From: Dinochytrium kinnereticum
Taxonomy: Eukaryota; Chytridiomycota; Chytridiomycetes; Chytridiales; Chytridiaceae
Assembly: GCA_027604005.1 (NCBI GenBank)
Contig: JADGJT010000222.1
Span: 1 to 38,694 of the forward strand
Direction of reading: 5' to 3'
Length of the DNA stretch: 38,694 bases
Position 1 is the first letter of the stretch. Every line of letters starts with the position of its first letter. The notes under the pieces were generated by a model. It searched no databases. It saw nothing but the letters and a program-made list of their open reading frames with translations, and had not been told where the DNA came from. This document shows, piece after piece, positions 9,475 through 19,635 of the stretch. Position numbers and translations under genes: made by a program.

Positions 9475-12360
9475 ATGAAGTTTGCAAAGCGACTTGGTGA
9501 TCATATTAATGAGGACTGGAGATTCTATTACTTGTGAGATATCGTCGTTGTGACCGTCAAACATCTTTGGATGCTGACTTCCTTTCCAGGGATTACGATG
9601 GATTGAAGAGGCAGCTGAAGGACAGAACTGCAGCTGGCAAGTTCACTGAGCAGGATGAGGCAACATTTGTGGAACAGCTTGAACGAGAGTTGGAAAAGGT
9701 AGGGCGGGCTTGATCTTTCTGTGGATCTTAGTGACATCTTACTCGATAATCTTTGAAAATAACAGGTCGCTTCGTTCCGTCAAATCAAAGGTGATGAGCT
9801 CACTCGACGAGTCGAGCATTGCGAACACGCAGTTTTCTCTATTGTTCGTTCAAACGCAGCCTACAACCCGGACGACAGTGCCATCCTTGCCACAATCAAG
9901 GATGACGTCGACCGCATCACCGAGGAGGTTGCTGAACTTTCGAAATACACTCGCATCAACTACACTGGATTCATGAAGGTCTGTTAATAGCATGCATTTG
10001 GTTTGTTTTCTTTATCAGTTTTTAATTTGCTGCAATGTAGATAATCAAGAAGCACGACAAGCACACTTCCTACCAGTTGAAGCCCATGTTCTCCGTTCTT
10101 ATGAATAATCGGCCGTTCTACAAGGAGAATGTGGACTCCCTGATCGTGCGCCTTTCAAAGCTTTTTGAGACCGTCCGAACTGGTATTCACGACCCTGCTG
10201 TTCTTCATGGTGTGCAAGGAACTCCTCGTCCTGGAAAAGTTCAGAGCAACTTCGTGCGAAAGACCACAAAGTATTGGGTGCATCCGGGTTGGTTTCCTTG
10301 TACTTTTTTCTGTAAAACAATTTTAGTCAAGTGTCCTAACAACGACCTAAACATATAGACAACGTAACTGAAGTGAAATGCATAATTCTCAAGTATCTCC
10401 CGGTGTTGGTTGTTACTGGCAAGGGCGGCAACGACCCTAGCCCAGCTGTGTCGTCTGTGTATCTTGATAATGACTCTTTCGATCTGTATACATCTCGACT
10501 TGAGCGAAAAGACGGAGGCGAGGTTTGGGAATATTTCAGCCGTCTGTCATTAACTTTTTTTTGACTCTCTCAGGCGATTCGCCTTCGTTGGTACGGAAAT
10601 ATGGACCAGAGCGAGATCTTTGTTGAGAGGAAAACTCACAGGGATGAGCACTCAACGGAAACGTCCATTAAATCTCGTTTCTCCATTAAGGAGAAGTACG
10701 TCAATGAGTTTCTTAAGGGTGATTTCACTGTCGACCGCCTTGTCACCAAAATTCGTGATAGGAACGTTCGATCCGACAAAGAAATCAGTGACCTTGAGCT
10801 GCTCGCGTCTCAGATTCAGCAGCGCATCAAGGAGAAGGATTTGAAGCCTGTTATTAGGACTTTCTACAACCGCACCGCGTTCCAGCTTCCAGGAGACTCC
10901 CGCGTCCGCATCTCGCTTGACACCGACCTTACATTTATTCGCGAAGACAATGAGGGACGTGTCAGATCCGGGAAGAATTGGAGGCGTACAGATTGCGGAG
11001 TCACGTCCCCTTTCAATTACCTCCCCACTGAGGATTACCAATCTTTCCCCTTTGCTGTTTTGGAAGTTAAGGTTGAGACCACTGAAGGAGCTAGCGTTCC
11101 AACTTGGGTGGAGCAGCTTGTTAGTGGGCATCTTGTCGAGGAGGTTCCGAAATTCTCTAAGTTTATTCACGGTGTCGCCACCCTTCTGGAGGGCCGCGTC
11201 TCGCTTCTTCCTTTCTGGTTGACTCAAATGGAGCGGAACATGCTCTCGCCCCCTGCTGCCCTCGCACCAACCTCTTCCTACACATCTGGTGCGATCCCAG
11301 CCAAACGAACACAGAAATCTAGTCGTCCGGCCAATGAGGTTTCGTCTTTGTCTGGCCCTTCATCGTCTATGACCCCTGCAGGAAGCGACGAGATCACTGT
11401 GCTCGTGGATTCAGGAATGGTTGGGAATGTGAACAGGAACCATAAGCGAGCTTCGGGGCGCGCTGATGAACGCACGCCTTTACTATCTGGCGCGGAGAGC
11501 ATTTCGTCTAGAGCTCCGAGGGAGGATGCAGGGCCTCCTCCTAGACACGCGGATGAAAAGTCATGGTGGAAGTGGTGGGCTTCTTCAGGTGGATCAGTTA
11601 CTCCTGCGGCGCCGGCACCTGTCGGTGGGGCTGCAGGTTACCTTGGGCCCGATGGAAAGAGGCTTCCTCCGAACAAGCGGATCGCGATTCCGGTTCGTGT
11701 CGAGCCAAAGGTTTTCTTTGCCAATGAAAGGACATTCCTTAGCTGGTTAAACTGTAAGACTGATGATCTTGTTTTGAAATTCTGTAAATGTTCTGACCAT
11801 TATTTCAACAATAGCATGTATTGTCATTGCTTCGCTCGCGATTGCACTTCTTAATTTGGGAGATCGAGTTGGTCAGATTGCTGGGCTTTTGTTCACTCTT
11901 GTTGCGATGATGTTTATGGTAGGTTTCTTGTGACTTTAATGGGGCTGCCGACCATTTTTATGCTCCCACTTCTTGGAGACTAAAGAAGCTTTAGGTTTAC
12001 AGCTTGTTCTTATTCCAATGGCGCGCGCAAAAGATCCGGGACCGCGATCCCGGACCCTATGATGACCGTGTCGGCCCTACCGTCCTCGTGATTGTTTTAT
12101 GTATGTTTGTTCTTCAGATACTTTTTTCATTAAGGGTCGTCTCTGATTCTTACTCGATCTTTTTTCAATTAGTTGCCGCCATTACTGCCAACTTCTATCT
12201 TAAGTATGTATTATCGGTGTCTCTTGCGTTACTTTCGTTTATTTCATCCATTCCCGCCTTTGCAGTCTTGCTTAAGAGAAAACTTTTTTCCGTTTGAACG
12301 TTTCGTCCAACTAACGTTCTGTTGTGTAGATTCTCGAGTCCAGGGGGAAAACTGTTTTAA
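9475..12360 (+). CDS. VTC4: Vacuolar transporter chaperone 4, polyphosphate polymerase
   Basis: Ten exons: 9475-9533, 9590-9698, 9766-9978, 10041-10287, 10359-10522, 10574-11753, 11815-11918, 11995-12100, 12173-12203, 12330-12360; 747 residues (yeast Vtc4 has 721). It makes inorganic polyphosphate from ATP and moves it into the vacuole as part of the VTC complex. An N-terminal SPX domain (MKFAKRLG..., [15 protein letters not shown]) senses inositol pyrophosphates. The central tunnel domain keeps the basic and acidic residues expected of the catalytic subunit: RKTTKYW (about 200-206), R267 and R269 in AIRLRWYG, K284 in VERKTH, R364, R376 and E428. Three C-terminal membrane helices follow from [10 protein letters not shown] poorly conserved linker (about 490-635) is rich in Ser, Ala and Pro and holds ERTPLL (563-568). 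Regulation by phosphate is likely from the SPX domain. Confidence 0.96.
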
Positions 12361-12813
12361 GGACGACGCATGGCTCTACTGCATGTTCCCTTCATCTTTC
12401 GCCGTCTGGCGGTATTTTAAGGCCCCTAGGATTTCTGCCGATCTTTCGCAATGAATTATAGTTTTTTATTCTTTACTTTTCTCTTACTTACTTCTTGCTC
12501 ACTAACCGCACTATCCCTTGGTTTTCTTTCGCAATACTTTATGTTTTCTTCATCCTTTTTTAATATTTCCTGCCACACTTCACTCTTTCTTTTTTCGTTT
12601 TACTCGGGATCAATCGCCCCATCTTTGTTGCTTGAAGAGCTCCCAATTCGCCTTCCTTTTATTCTTATTTCTCAAATCAAATCAATTTGGTTCCGTATCT
12701 TTTCGAGCTCAAGGGATAGCTTCCAATGAGTAAATAAAAGGCAATTTGCATTTTATTCAAGATTTCGTTTCAGACTACATCATTGCATGTCGTTTTGACC
12801 CCTGAATGACGTT
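12361..12813. terminator. Convergent 3' region, VTC4 / zinc-finger gene
   Basis: 453 bp between convergent stop codons. The VTC4 side is strongly T-rich; AATAAA-like sequence occurs near 12732 (AGTAAATAAAAGGC). Two plus-strand frames of 71-92 codons (12451-12733) are Phe/Ser/Leu-rich artefacts of the T-rich composition. It should hold both poly(A) regions. Confidence 0.45.
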
Positions 12814-14483
12814 TTAGAGTCTTTTGGCGCCGCACTGTGAATAAGCCATCACGTTAAAATTTGGAATGAATAAGTTCAGTCATCACCTCTGAGCAGAACT
12901 TTGACGTTGGTAAATGCTTGTTCCCGCAGTCATGACAGAACTTTGCCATCCCCGCCGCGATGTTGATATCACTCGCCTCACTTCCAGCTGATTTTGAAGA
13001 GCAGGTCCCCTTTTCAGGACCCTTGACCGTGCCTGGTTTTGTTGGCAAGATTGGCGGAGTAGACTTTGAGGGTGACGTCGAGTTAAACGCGGCTGGTATC
13101 TGAATCGCCCCTGCTTTAGATGGGGCTTGAGACAATGTTGATGATTTAACCCCAGAAGGGAATGAAGCTGTTTGAGGGGATGCTGTGGTTTTCGGAGTCA
13201 GTGGTTCCGACTTTGTTGATGATAATGGTTGTTGGGTGGCTGTTTTCTCCTGTGATGTAGCCGACGTCCGTCCCTGCTGTGCTGTTGAAGTAGTGATTTT
13301 AGACGTGCTTGTTCGAGTGGAAGACGCGTCTCGAGTAGTTTGTCCACAGCTAGTATCCGACGATGAAGATGTCTCCTTTGATCCAGCCATACGCGCAGGA
13401 GGAGGTCTCTTAAAAGACTTCAGCGGGGGAGGTTGCTTAGCATTTTCAGGATTCACGTTCCTTGTCGAAGATCCCTTGGACGACAGTTCCTCATGGCTGC
13501 TCACGTCACGGTTCTCTCCAGCCGACGGTCCTAGATTATCCATAGAAACAGGAGCGGACGTCGATCCAGAAGACAATGATCCACTTGATCGGGTTGGTAC
13601 ATTCTTGAGCATTCCTGCTCCTCCAAAGATGGGTACCGCGCCGGGAGGGGGCTTGGAACCAAAAACAAGAGTGGGCTTTTGGATGCTTCCCGACGATGGG
13701 GTTGCGGAGTGCTGGGCTTCACCGTCTTGAATGGATGATGAAGAGCCCCCTGTCTTCTGAGACTTCAGATACTCTGTGGAAGCTTGAAGGACCATCTGGG
13801 TGTACTTGATCTTTCTTCCACCCTCGGGGGCATTCGAGGGTGGCGCCTGTGGATTCTTTGTCTCTGTAGCCGAAGTTCTGGGACTTTTGTCATTCTCGCG
13901 TTCTTGCTGCAACTGTTTTGATTGCCTTTCAAAGAACCCCCCCGGAGTACAACTCCTTAAATATAAAAGCCGTTAAGGTTAGATAAAATAAACGAATCCA
14001 AAAAAACAGTCCTTGCCTCAAATGAATCTCGAGCCTATCTGGGCTAAACTTTCTCTGACAGTTTGGACACTCGGACCTCATCTCTTCCAAATGTATCTCT
14101 CTGGCTGCGTCGTTGTACGCGTCCAGACCTTTTCCTCCTGCAGCCAAGAGGGCAGAGATGGGAAGGTCCGTTGTGGGTTTCTTTGGGAGTGCTTTCCTTT
14201 GGGATTTGGGCATGAGGCTTTGTTGCCTCTCATACCTTTGCAAGTAAACATTAGGAATGGTTTAATTGATGAAAAAAATAATAACAGGACAAAGGCTTTA
14301 CTTCTCAATGCATGTTTTTTCGTGAATCGCAATCGACTGGGTTCCGAAGTTTCTCCCTGAAAATGCGACATAGTTAGGTACTTCGCACATGTTCGTATAG
14401 TACAGACCGCATATGTAGCATATTACGGATGGGCATTTTGCGCCTACTTTCGTTTCAACCTGAAGAGTGGATGACTGAATCAT
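12814..14483 (-). CDS. C2HC-type zinc-finger protein (ZC2HC1-like) with C-terminal zinc ribbon
   Basis: Five exons on the minus strand: 14483-14408, 14356-14302, 14235-14017, 13955-12887, 12834-12814; 479 residues. Two C2HC fingers of the ZC2HC1/FAM164 type lie near the N-terminus: C22, C25, H37, C41 (CYICGRNFGTQSIAIH) and C100, C103, H115, C119 (CPNCQRKFSPDRLEIH). Between them is a basic Pro/Lys linker. Residues about 130-445 are low-complexity Ser/Thr/Pro-rich and probably disordered. The C-terminus is a four-Cys zinc ribbon (C457, C460, C471, C474: FCHDCG...FCSECG). The last two Cys are split by an intron, and reading through it gives a false C-terminus. The third intron uses a GC donor. 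The family's molecular role is poorly known; RNA or protein binding is possible. The gene follows the membrane paralogue at 14837-15955 on the same strand. Confidence 0.88.
13956..14016 (-). other. GC-AG intron of the zinc-finger gene
   Basis: A 61-bp intron whose donor is AG|GCAAGG and whose acceptor is TTTAAG. No GT at the exon end restores the frame. With the GC donor the second finger closes as HLRSC, supplying its fourth zinc ligand (C119) and joining the long 3' exon in frame. GC-AG introns are a known minor class handled by the U2 spliceosome and usually have an otherwise excellent donor, as here. Confidence 0.8.
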
Positions 14484-14836
14484 GGCTGCTGCTTTCCTTG
14501 ACGTCAATTACTGCTATATCTCTTGATGATAATGAGAGGAAAGACACAACGCAACGCCAGAGTCCTTCCATTGTTTCTGTGGGGTAACCCAATCTGTGCC
14601 GTCGAAAACCTCGAATCAGAATTTGGATGCACTCCTATAAAAAAGTTCTGGTGAATCTCAAACCAATATATGTAAGGAGAAGTGCTTTGGTTGTCCAAGT
14701 TACGTGTTCTCTAGTTTGTTTATTTAAAGAGCTTCTACCATAGTTTTGACGCCGCGGAAAGCATTCTATTCCGAATGTGTTTAAATAATATATGCAAGGG
14801 TATGATACAGCATGCTTGAACGTGAGCAACAATTCT
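14484..14836. promoter_or_regulatory. Spacer between two minus-strand genes
   Basis: 353 bp downstream of the first membrane paralogue and upstream of the zinc-finger gene. It should contain the poly(A) site of the former and the promoter of the latter. Short antisense frames of about 64 and 78 codons carry no motif. Nothing else is visible. Confidence 0.4.
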
Positions 14837-15955
14837 TCATGTAGCAATTGAAGATAGCTGCGGAGAATCATCGCTTTTTGCTATGAATCCAACAGCCTCC
14901 TCGCTGTCTCGTCTCTTGACCATAGGCAATATCTGTAGTTTCTGGCGCATCACTTGGAACAAAGAGAATGAAGACGCACTCGACCTTTCATTCACAAGCT
15001 CCGAGTCTACGGGCTGCTTCGCGTATGCTGGCATATAGCCGAGCGTCTCCCAACGGCGCCTCAGTAGAGTTCCAGCGAAGCATATCAGACTGATGAATAA
15101 GCCCACCAACATGATAATTATGGTTGCGTGATGCATGTCATCGCTGATAAGTCCCGAACTAAAGTTCTTTATGCAGTTAGGCTCGCTGTAGTTTTGGCCT
15201 GTGATTCGGGATTAGAAAGGCTTATAAATAAGGCCTTAGACATACAATAAGCGAAGTAATTTACACCCGCAATACATATAGACGCCAAAGGCAGCATATG
15301 ACTAATAGGCTGGTGCTTCGTCCCGACCGCGATGTTATTCAATAGTCCAGTCGCGCCACAAACCGACAGAAGAAAATTGTAGATGAGTAAAAATGTTATG
15401 TTGAAGCCTCCAGTTATCCAGTAAATCTCATGGGCAAATAATGGTGTTATGCTTGTTAATGAGAAGGTGTTTGCATCGATATACGAGAAGAAGATTACAA
15501 AGGCAAAGACATGATGAACGACTGGAGGATGACAATGGTTAGAATGGTCATTCAAAAAATAAACGGCAAAAGTAAAGAGACCGCAATGGAGGATAGCGGC
15601 AGAAAGAACGGAAAGGCTTAATTGATAAACTGGGAAATGCCTCAACCAAAAAGCGAAGAAAAGCGTGCTCACACATAGCGGTGTACTTTGTTACGATACT
15701 GGTCGCATATATTTCCATAACGTAAAACACTGTATGGGTGAAAAGCAGCAATCGAAACTGCCATATGATCCATGAGCTTTTGACATGTGTCCTGGTTGGA
15801 ATCCATCGCCGTCGAACAATCAACCACAACAGACAGAGAATCGTTTGACCAAACCAAATGCGATTCCACCAAATGTGCCATGAGATCGGGAACATGTAAT
15901 CTGCGCGGACCTCCAGGATGTACCCGGGGAGGAAGACATCGAAGGCGAAGCCCAT
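14837..15955 (-). CDS. Multi-spanning membrane protein, tandem paralogue A
   Basis: Three exons on the minus strand, 15955-15673, 15521-15246 and 15198-14837, give 306 residues with about seven hydrophobic segments and a soluble basic/Ser-rich C-terminal tail of about 70 residues. It is clearly paralogous to the next gene upstream (16348-17462): both begin MG-x-DVFLPGY, share WH-x-WNR-W, QTILC-LWL, EIYAT, the HH pair at residues 97-98, ANT-S, YNFLL and GVNYF-YC, and both introns fall at the same places in the same phase. I do not recognise the family with certainty. The membrane layout, with a conserved His-His pair near the start of a helix and a later His/Glu before an aromatic segment, recalls TLC (TRAM-LAG1-CLN8) proteins; this is a weak inference. 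Function unknown. Confidence 0.8.
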
Positions 15956-16347
15956 ATTATCTCTCGCAATCGGCGAGTACGCGGGAAAAGTGGACTTTGG
16001 CTCCAGAGCAAACGTTTCTATCTTAGCTTCATTACTGTCTTGAGTGATTCTTGCACAACATCAACAACCACCTTTTTTGATTTGAGTTCAGTGTGAATGA
16101 TAGCCAATCAGAGGGTAAAATAGCGGTAATTGTCCAGATGGCTTTGTGGGTAAAATGATTAAACCCAGATGCAAAAGTAAAAAAACCAGCGCAATTCAGT
16201 TATTATTTCTTTCGTCTAATGAGGCGCGACAAATCATCCACCAAATGTATAACTCGCCCTCCATTCACAAAAACTTGGCGGAGGCGAATGCAGATGAAGA
16301 CGTAACAAGTCCCTTTGAACGAGATGCAATGCTGTAAAGGAAATCGA
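15956..16347. promoter_or_regulatory. Spacer between tandem membrane paralogues
   Basis: 392 bp between the stop of paralogue B and the start of paralogue A. It should hold the 3' end of B and the promoter of A. A 63-codon plus-strand frame (16146-16337) is without motif. I see no third, decayed copy of the family. Confidence 0.4.
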
Positions 16348-17462
16348 CTATGACATTCGCTTTTCGTCCGATGCATTAATATATTGCGGTAAAAAGCCGG
16401 AGCTTTCTTCGCCATCGTTTGGAATAGATGAGGTAGCCCTACGAACAAAAGCCATTGGCGAAGACCAAAAAATAGATGCCGACTGTCGGTCTTCCTCAAT
16501 CTTGTCCGATATGACCCCGAACGATTTCTGGAGCCCGTCCTCCAAAGAATCAGTATCTGCAGTGCGCCTTGCGTACGAAGGTAAGTAGCCCAATTTCAGC
16601 CACCGCTGCTGTACTTGCTTGCCAGCCTGCCATGTGATTAAGGCGATAATTGACACCAACAACATGGACATGATGATATGGTGCGTTACTGTCTTTAGAG
16701 TGGCCTCATCCAGCTTGTTCTTTAAACATCCGGATCCATGGTAAGAGTGGCCTGAGAAGCAGTTAGCGTTTAGAGTCTCCGAAAAGGCACAAAAAAAGGA
16801 GTGAATTGATAACTAACAGTATGTGAAGTAATTAACTCCTGAAATGCCCATTGCTGAAAGCCCCAAAATGTTGCCAATTGGTTGATAACGAGGCCCAACA
16901 GCCACGTTATTAAAAAACGTTATAGCTCCGCAAAGAAGCAGCAGAAAATTGTAGAACATCAGCAGCTCCATGCTTTTGGCTCCAGTGACCCAAAAGTAAC
17001 CATGAACTACAATTGGCAGAAGAGTGATAACCGACAAAGTGTTGGCATCAGCGAGAAAGGCCCCAAATATAATCAGGGCAAAGACATGATGCGCGACTGT
17101 ACCACGAAATAAGAAAAAGTGAAGTGTAAGAACCAGCGGAAGGGGATGGGCTGTGAAGTATCAAAAGTGTTAGACTCACACATGGGAGTGTATGCGAAGA
17201 TTATGTTGGTGGCATAGATCTCAACAATATAGAAGAGACCGTGGGTGATAAGCATCACCCAAAACTGCCGAACGATCCAGGAGCGCTTGTTGATGTTCCA
17301 TGCGGGCACCCAGCGTCGTTGGTATGCCAGCCAGAGGATGCACAGGATCGTTTGGGAAACCCACAGACGATTCCACATAATATGCCATGGGGACGGAAAC
17401 ATCATCGCAGTACGCTGCTCCAGCACGTAGCCGGGCAGGAACACATCAACGAAGGCCCCCAT
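16348..17462 (-). CDS. Multi-spanning membrane protein, tandem paralogue B
   Basis: Three exons on the minus strand, 17462-17180, 17096-16818 and 16751-16348, give 321 residues. Exon 1 has exactly the length of its counterpart in paralogue A (283 bp), and the intron phases match, so the pair arose by tandem duplication. About seven membrane segments are followed by a soluble tail (from about residue 225) that has diverged almost completely from A apart from the LGYLPSYAR / LGYMPAYAK block just after the last helix. Conserved polar residues inside the membrane region (His28 in the WH motif, Glu in VEIYAT, His97-His98, His in VVHGYFW) are candidates for a catalytic or metal site. A distant TLC-type fold is possible but unproven. 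It diverges from the unrecognised gene at 17911. Confidence 0.8.
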
Positions 17463-17910
17463 TCTCTACCTTGGGGTTCAGGCAGTTCCGGCTCAGCTCT
17501 GTCTTTTATCGTGATAAAAGGAACAGTCTAAAGGCCGGAATACAGCATTGTGCGACATTCGCTAACCCAAGCTTACAGTACAGTAGAGCATCAGGGTCAT
17601 GGCGAGTTTCAGATACCTTGAAGCGCATTACAACACTACTCAACATTCAGAAAAATAGCCAACAATGTTTGCGATTTCATCAAAACCAACAGATAACTTT
17701 ATGGGCCCACAGTGTCGTGTCAAAGAATCCAACACTGTTTTTCGACGTTAACGAGAAGAAAAAGCATTTTCTTTACCCTTTTGGAGAAATAAGGCCCCTC
17801 CTGAAACGCGCAACTCAACTCTTTTCGCTGACCCTGTACATTGTGGTCGTCTTATATGGCATCTGTGCGAGACAGAGGGTTGCACAATTGCCCCAAAAGA
17901 AAACAGCAAA
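17463..17910. promoter_or_regulatory. Divergent promoter, paralogue B / unrecognised gene
   Basis: 448 bp between divergent genes. A plus-strand frame of 182 codons (17387-17935) runs through it but begins inside the antisense of paralogue B, lacks motifs and ends at a stop within the intron of the next gene, so I treat it as chance. A plus-strand ATG at 17857 opens a frame that meets a stop after splicing. Confidence 0.4.
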
Positions 17911-18725
17911 ATGTAAGAAGCAAGGTTCTGGCTGACCAACTGTGCTTCTTTCTAACCTGACCCTCACCCTGCAAAGGCCGCCCAAGTCCTCACCATCATC
18001 CACTGTTCCCTACTCATGGCTGGAGGCGTCCTGGTTAGGCTACCAGGCCATCGGAGCGTCCCTAGTCGGTCTTGCAAATGTGACATTACCAATGGCGGTG
18101 ATGCACTCTGCCGTGACGGGCCGTAAGGAATCGCTGCTCTAAGATTAGACCTAATACAATCGTTTCGCATATAGGCGGTGGAGGATCTATCCCTAAGTTG
18201 TTTGATACGACGATTAAAGCTTTGGAGGTTGCCGAGTCATCCCCTCCGCCCGAAGCACCAAAACCACCTACACCACCCACCATGCCAAAGACTGGATTGA
18301 GCAGCATTCCAAATCTCTCGGCGGCCGTCAGTCCCTCTGGATCGCCAGGCACTCAGGAAGCCTTAGCGATGGAACGACTTACTTCGGCACGGGAAAATCT
18401 CGATACCCTCGCGGCACTCGTGGCCACCACCCTATTCCACATTCAGTATGCAGTGGGAGGAGATGCTCTGACCGCCTTTTTGGCAATTCATGCACTTCGA
18501 CCATCAACGACAGAGGCTGAAAGACGGCTGGTCCACAAGGCCATGGGAGTCCTTAAGTTTGCCCAGTATAGCATCTACATTCTTCACGAAAGCGTTTCTT
18601 CAGAGGGAATTGAGTTTGGCGTTGGGACGCTTGTGAATCTTGCTGGATTGGGACTTGGAGTGGCAGCTTCGTACGTTTGGGGTTGGAAAAAGACTGTCAA
18701 GCCCTCCAGCTCTTCTAAAAAATAA
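17911..18725 (+). CDS. Unrecognised protein; start codon apparently split by an intron
   Basis: Three exons, 17911-17912, 17977-18122 and 18175-18725, give 232 residues. I do not recognise the family. It has a Pro/Ser N-terminus, a moderately hydrophobic stretch (about 22-45), a Pro-rich linker with PPPEAPKPPTPPTMP, a long helical region with LAALVATTLFHIQY and FLAIHAL, and a final hydrophobic Gly/Leu-rich segment (about 202-220) followed by a Lys/Ser tail, so it may be membrane-anchored at the C-terminus. The first intron (17913-17976) has a GTAAGA donor, a CTAAC branch site and an AAAG acceptor. With it, AT before and G after form the initiator. If translation instead starts at the in-frame ATG at 18092, the protein is 194 residues, but an out-of-frame ATG at 18016 would come first. 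Confidence 0.6.
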
Positions 18726-18788
18726 ATAGATAAAAACATCTGTATAAAAAACAGTATTCACTGGTGTCCGATTGACAATTCTTTGAAA

Positions 18789-19525
18789 ATGGCATCCATC
18801 GACGACCTTGGCATGCCAAAGGCTATCACTGCCAGGGTTATCAAGAATGCGCTTCCACCTCAGGGTCAATGTCAAAAGGATGCGAAAGCAGCAATGACGA
18901 GAGCATGGTTTGAAATTGTTCAGTGGGCATGTGTACCTGACAAAGTATTGCAGCACAGTATTCATCAGTTACATCACAGCAAGGTATTGAAAAGAAGCAA
19001 TTCGCCATATAATGTATTTACCCGCATTTAGCGCCAACGAATATACAAAGCAAGGAAACCTCAAAACGATATCGACGGCAAACATCTATGAAGCATTAAG
19101 AAGGTAAGTACACACTCACACTACAGCCATTCGACTATATTTTTACATCCTTACATCCTCTGCAATGCTCTGTACCTTTTCTCTCTTTCATCATTTCTTC
19201 GCTGCTGGTTGTATATTTATATCCTTTCAGATTTTTTTTTTAATCTCTATCCCATTTTACTTTTAACTTTCATGTATCTACTTTTGCGCTTCTCAAGCAA
19301 TGGGTTTGAGGAATTCATCCCCAAGCTTAAAAGGGATATGGAAGGTTTGCTATTTCCTTATAATCAGTGCGGGATATTTTATTAAAATATTACGTAGCTT
19401 ACACTCAGAGCATGAAGGAGAAGAAGAATCTGAAGCGAAAAAGTGTGGATGGGATGAGGATTGACGACGACATACTTCCAGCGGAGGATAGCCATGATGT
19501 CCCCTTCACCGACCATAATACATAA
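18789..19525 (+). CDS. DPB4: DNA polymerase epsilon / chromatin-accessibility histone-fold subunit
   Basis: Five exons, 18789-18907, 18954-18983, 19032-19103, 19298-19344 and 19398-19525, give 131 residues (human POLE3 has 147). The protein is a histone fold of the POLE3/Dpb4 type: IDDLGMPKAI, VIKNALPPQ, KDAKAAMTRACTVFISYITA, ANEYTKQGNLKTIST and FEEFIPKLKRDME, then a Lys-rich stretch (KEKKNLKRK) and an acidic end. In other fungi this subunit pairs with Dpb3/POLE4 to form an accessory dimer of DNA polymerase epsilon that binds dsDNA and passes parental histones, and it also occurs in ISWI remodelling complexes. Exon 2 is only 30 bases. The gene begins just 63 bp after the stop of the previous gene and ends 110 bp before the next start. 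Confidence 0.93.
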
Positions 19526-19635
19526 TAACACAACGACGTATTTCGGTGCATGTGTTTCGACTTTATCCAAAAATCAAAATCTGTACCTCCAGGCAAAAAC
19601 TCACTGCAGACACTCAGTCATTGTCATAGGGAGCT

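Noticed and set aside
10652..11227. 191-codon minus-strand frame
   Set aside because: It lies entirely opposite the conserved VTC4 catalytic exon and is a shadow of its codon pattern.
13185..13730. 181-codon plus-strand frame
   Set aside because: Opposite the long Ser/Thr/Pro-rich exon of the zinc-finger gene; low-complexity coding often leaves open antisense frames.
17387..17935. 182-codon plus-strand frame
   Set aside because: Begins as the antisense of membrane paralogue B, has no motif, and stops within the first intron of the next gene.
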